This document shows, in pieces, positions 14,458 through 14,924 of a stretch of DNA of 14,924 nucleotides (within the stretch, counting starts at the first letter, position 1; every line of letters starts with the position of its first letter). This DNA is from JAICIG01 sp035532215 (GTDB lineage: Bacteria; Planctomycetota; Planctomycetia; Pirellulales; JAICIG01). A program made the translations under genes and the position numbers. The stretch is from the NCBI GenBank assembly GCA_035532215.1, contig DATKRK010000179.1, forward strand, positions 1-14,924, read 5' to 3'. Below the pieces are notes generated by a model. That model was not told the DNA's origin. It was given only the letters and a program-made list of their open reading frames with translations, and ran no database searches.

Positions 14458-14787
14458 TCACGCAGCCTCGGACTGATCGCGCAACAGGCGGAGCAGGGTG
14501 TCCAGCCCAAAGCCCTGCAGCCGGCCCTTGCGGGCTTTCGCCAGCGCTTCTTCCAGCGGTGTGATGAAGTCGTCGAGCGTGTCCCCGGTCGTTGCAACCG
14601 TCACTGATCGGCCGGCCCCAAGCACCGCAGTCAATCGCTTCACCGCCGCCTGCGGCTTGCCGTTCGCTTCCTTTCGTCCCGCCTTGCGGGCGCCGGCGAC
14701 GCCATCGCGGGTAATCTTCCCTTCGGCCAGCCGCTGCGCCAGATCGGCCTGTGTCGCCGGGTCGTCGATTTTCGCAAGCTCATAACG
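14458..14787 (-). pseudogene. ParB-like protein, 5' end lost to an IS66 insertion
   Basis: The remaining roughly 109 residues start at the IS66 boundary with RYELAKIDDPATQADLAQRL, then EGKITRDGVAGARKAGRK. This matches the part of ParB/Spo0J-like proteins that follows the helix-turn-helix. The tail continues to LRLLRDQSEAA. The nuclease-like N-domain and helix-turn-helix that should precede it are replaced by the end of the insertion element, so the gene is broken. The frame is open into the element up to 14895, but that part is a shadow of the transposase. A GTG at 14799 overlaps the transposase TGA (GTGA), so a short product by re-initiation is possible. The family call rests on a short stretch. 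Confidence 0.6.
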
Positions 14788-14924
14788 GTAACCGTTCACG
14801 CGCCGGGGAGGAGCGAGGCGACGGGTTGACCGCGGAAGTGGGCTTCGACAGCGGCTGTCAGGTAGCTGAAGATCGAGCGGCCTTGCAGGCGGCACGTCTC
14901 GCTGACGGTCAGCATCCGCTCGAT
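14788..14924 (-). mobile_element. End of an IS66-family insertion sequence (continues outside the window)
   Basis: The element ends with GTAACCGTTCACGCG (14788-14802, plus strand), which fits the GTAA-starting terminal repeats of IS66 elements. The transposase stop lies within it, ten bases or so from the tip. IS66 elements usually duplicate eight target bases; here that would be TCATAACG (14780-14787). The other end, the second target copy and the accessory genes lie outside the window. Confidence 0.7.
14796..14924 (-). CDS. IS66-family transposase, C-terminal 42 residues
   Basis: This is open from the window edge to TGA at 14798-14796. The translation contains RMLTVSETCRLQGRS, then IFSYLTAAVEAHFRGQP, then VASLLPGA. 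The TCRLQGRSxxxYLxxAVxA pattern is the standard C-terminus of IS66 transposases (TnpC), as I know the family. The DDE core is outside the window, so intactness is unknown. Confidence 0.8.
   Translation of the reverse strand: MERMLTVSETCRLQGRSIFSYLTAAVEAHFRGQPVASLLPGA

Noticed and set aside
1..14924. CRISPR array, rRNA, phage structural genes or a known defence system
   Set aside because: No regularly spaced repeats, no rRNA-like sequence, and no protein matching a nuclease, helicase or toxin family seen in defence systems.

Overview
The window looks like chromosomal DNA of a planctomycete, probably of the Pirellulales type. It is GC-rich. It carries a DUF1501 protein with a twin-arginine start, a secreted PQQ-like beta-propeller protein, a GT87 (DUF2029) membrane protein, and a secreted peptidase whose N-terminus has the planctomycete LEPR-XLL motif. 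These assignments rest on motifs read by eye; no database search was possible.

Layout. Positions 1-126 hold the last 41 codons of what looks like an IS4-type transposase. A GT87-family integral membrane glycosyltransferase follows on the minus strand (172-1533). From 6722 down to 1831 runs a tight minus-strand operon in the order GntR/FCD regulator, BKACE (DUF849) beta-keto acid cleavage enzyme, xylose-isomerase-like TIM barrel protein, an 11-codon minicistron, DUF1501 protein, and zinc-type alcohol dehydrogenase. The gaps are 0, 28, 17, -1 and 18 bases. A divergent intergenic region (6723-6830) holds a consensus-like promoter for this operon, repeated sites that could be the regulator's operator, and the start of the PQQ-like gene (6831-8366). 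The S53 (sedolisin-type) peptidase gene follows at 8529-10511. An extended SDR sugar epimerase/dehydratase-like gene lies opposite it (10617-11603).

From 12019 the character changes to accessory DNA. A tRNA-Arg(CCG) gene is followed at once by an inverted repeat, a pair of direct repeats, a strong hairpin and a tyrosine recombinase gene (12226-13395). This is the usual arrangement for an element integrated in a tRNA gene. Facing the integrase on the minus strand is a cassette of two small helix-turn-helix proteins (one excisionase-like), an unknown 113-residue protein, and the C-terminal part of a ParB-like protein. The ParB-like gene is interrupted by the end of an IS66-family element at 14788, and that element runs out of the window.

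Working together (inference). The operon resembles an inducible catabolic unit for an unknown small carbonyl or sugar-derived acid: the dehydrogenase could make the keto compound, BKACE would cleave it with acetyl-CoA, and GntR/FCD would sense an acid ligand. The oddest local feature is a 35-base tandem duplication of the translation start region of the DUF1501 gene, which creates a coupled minicistron.
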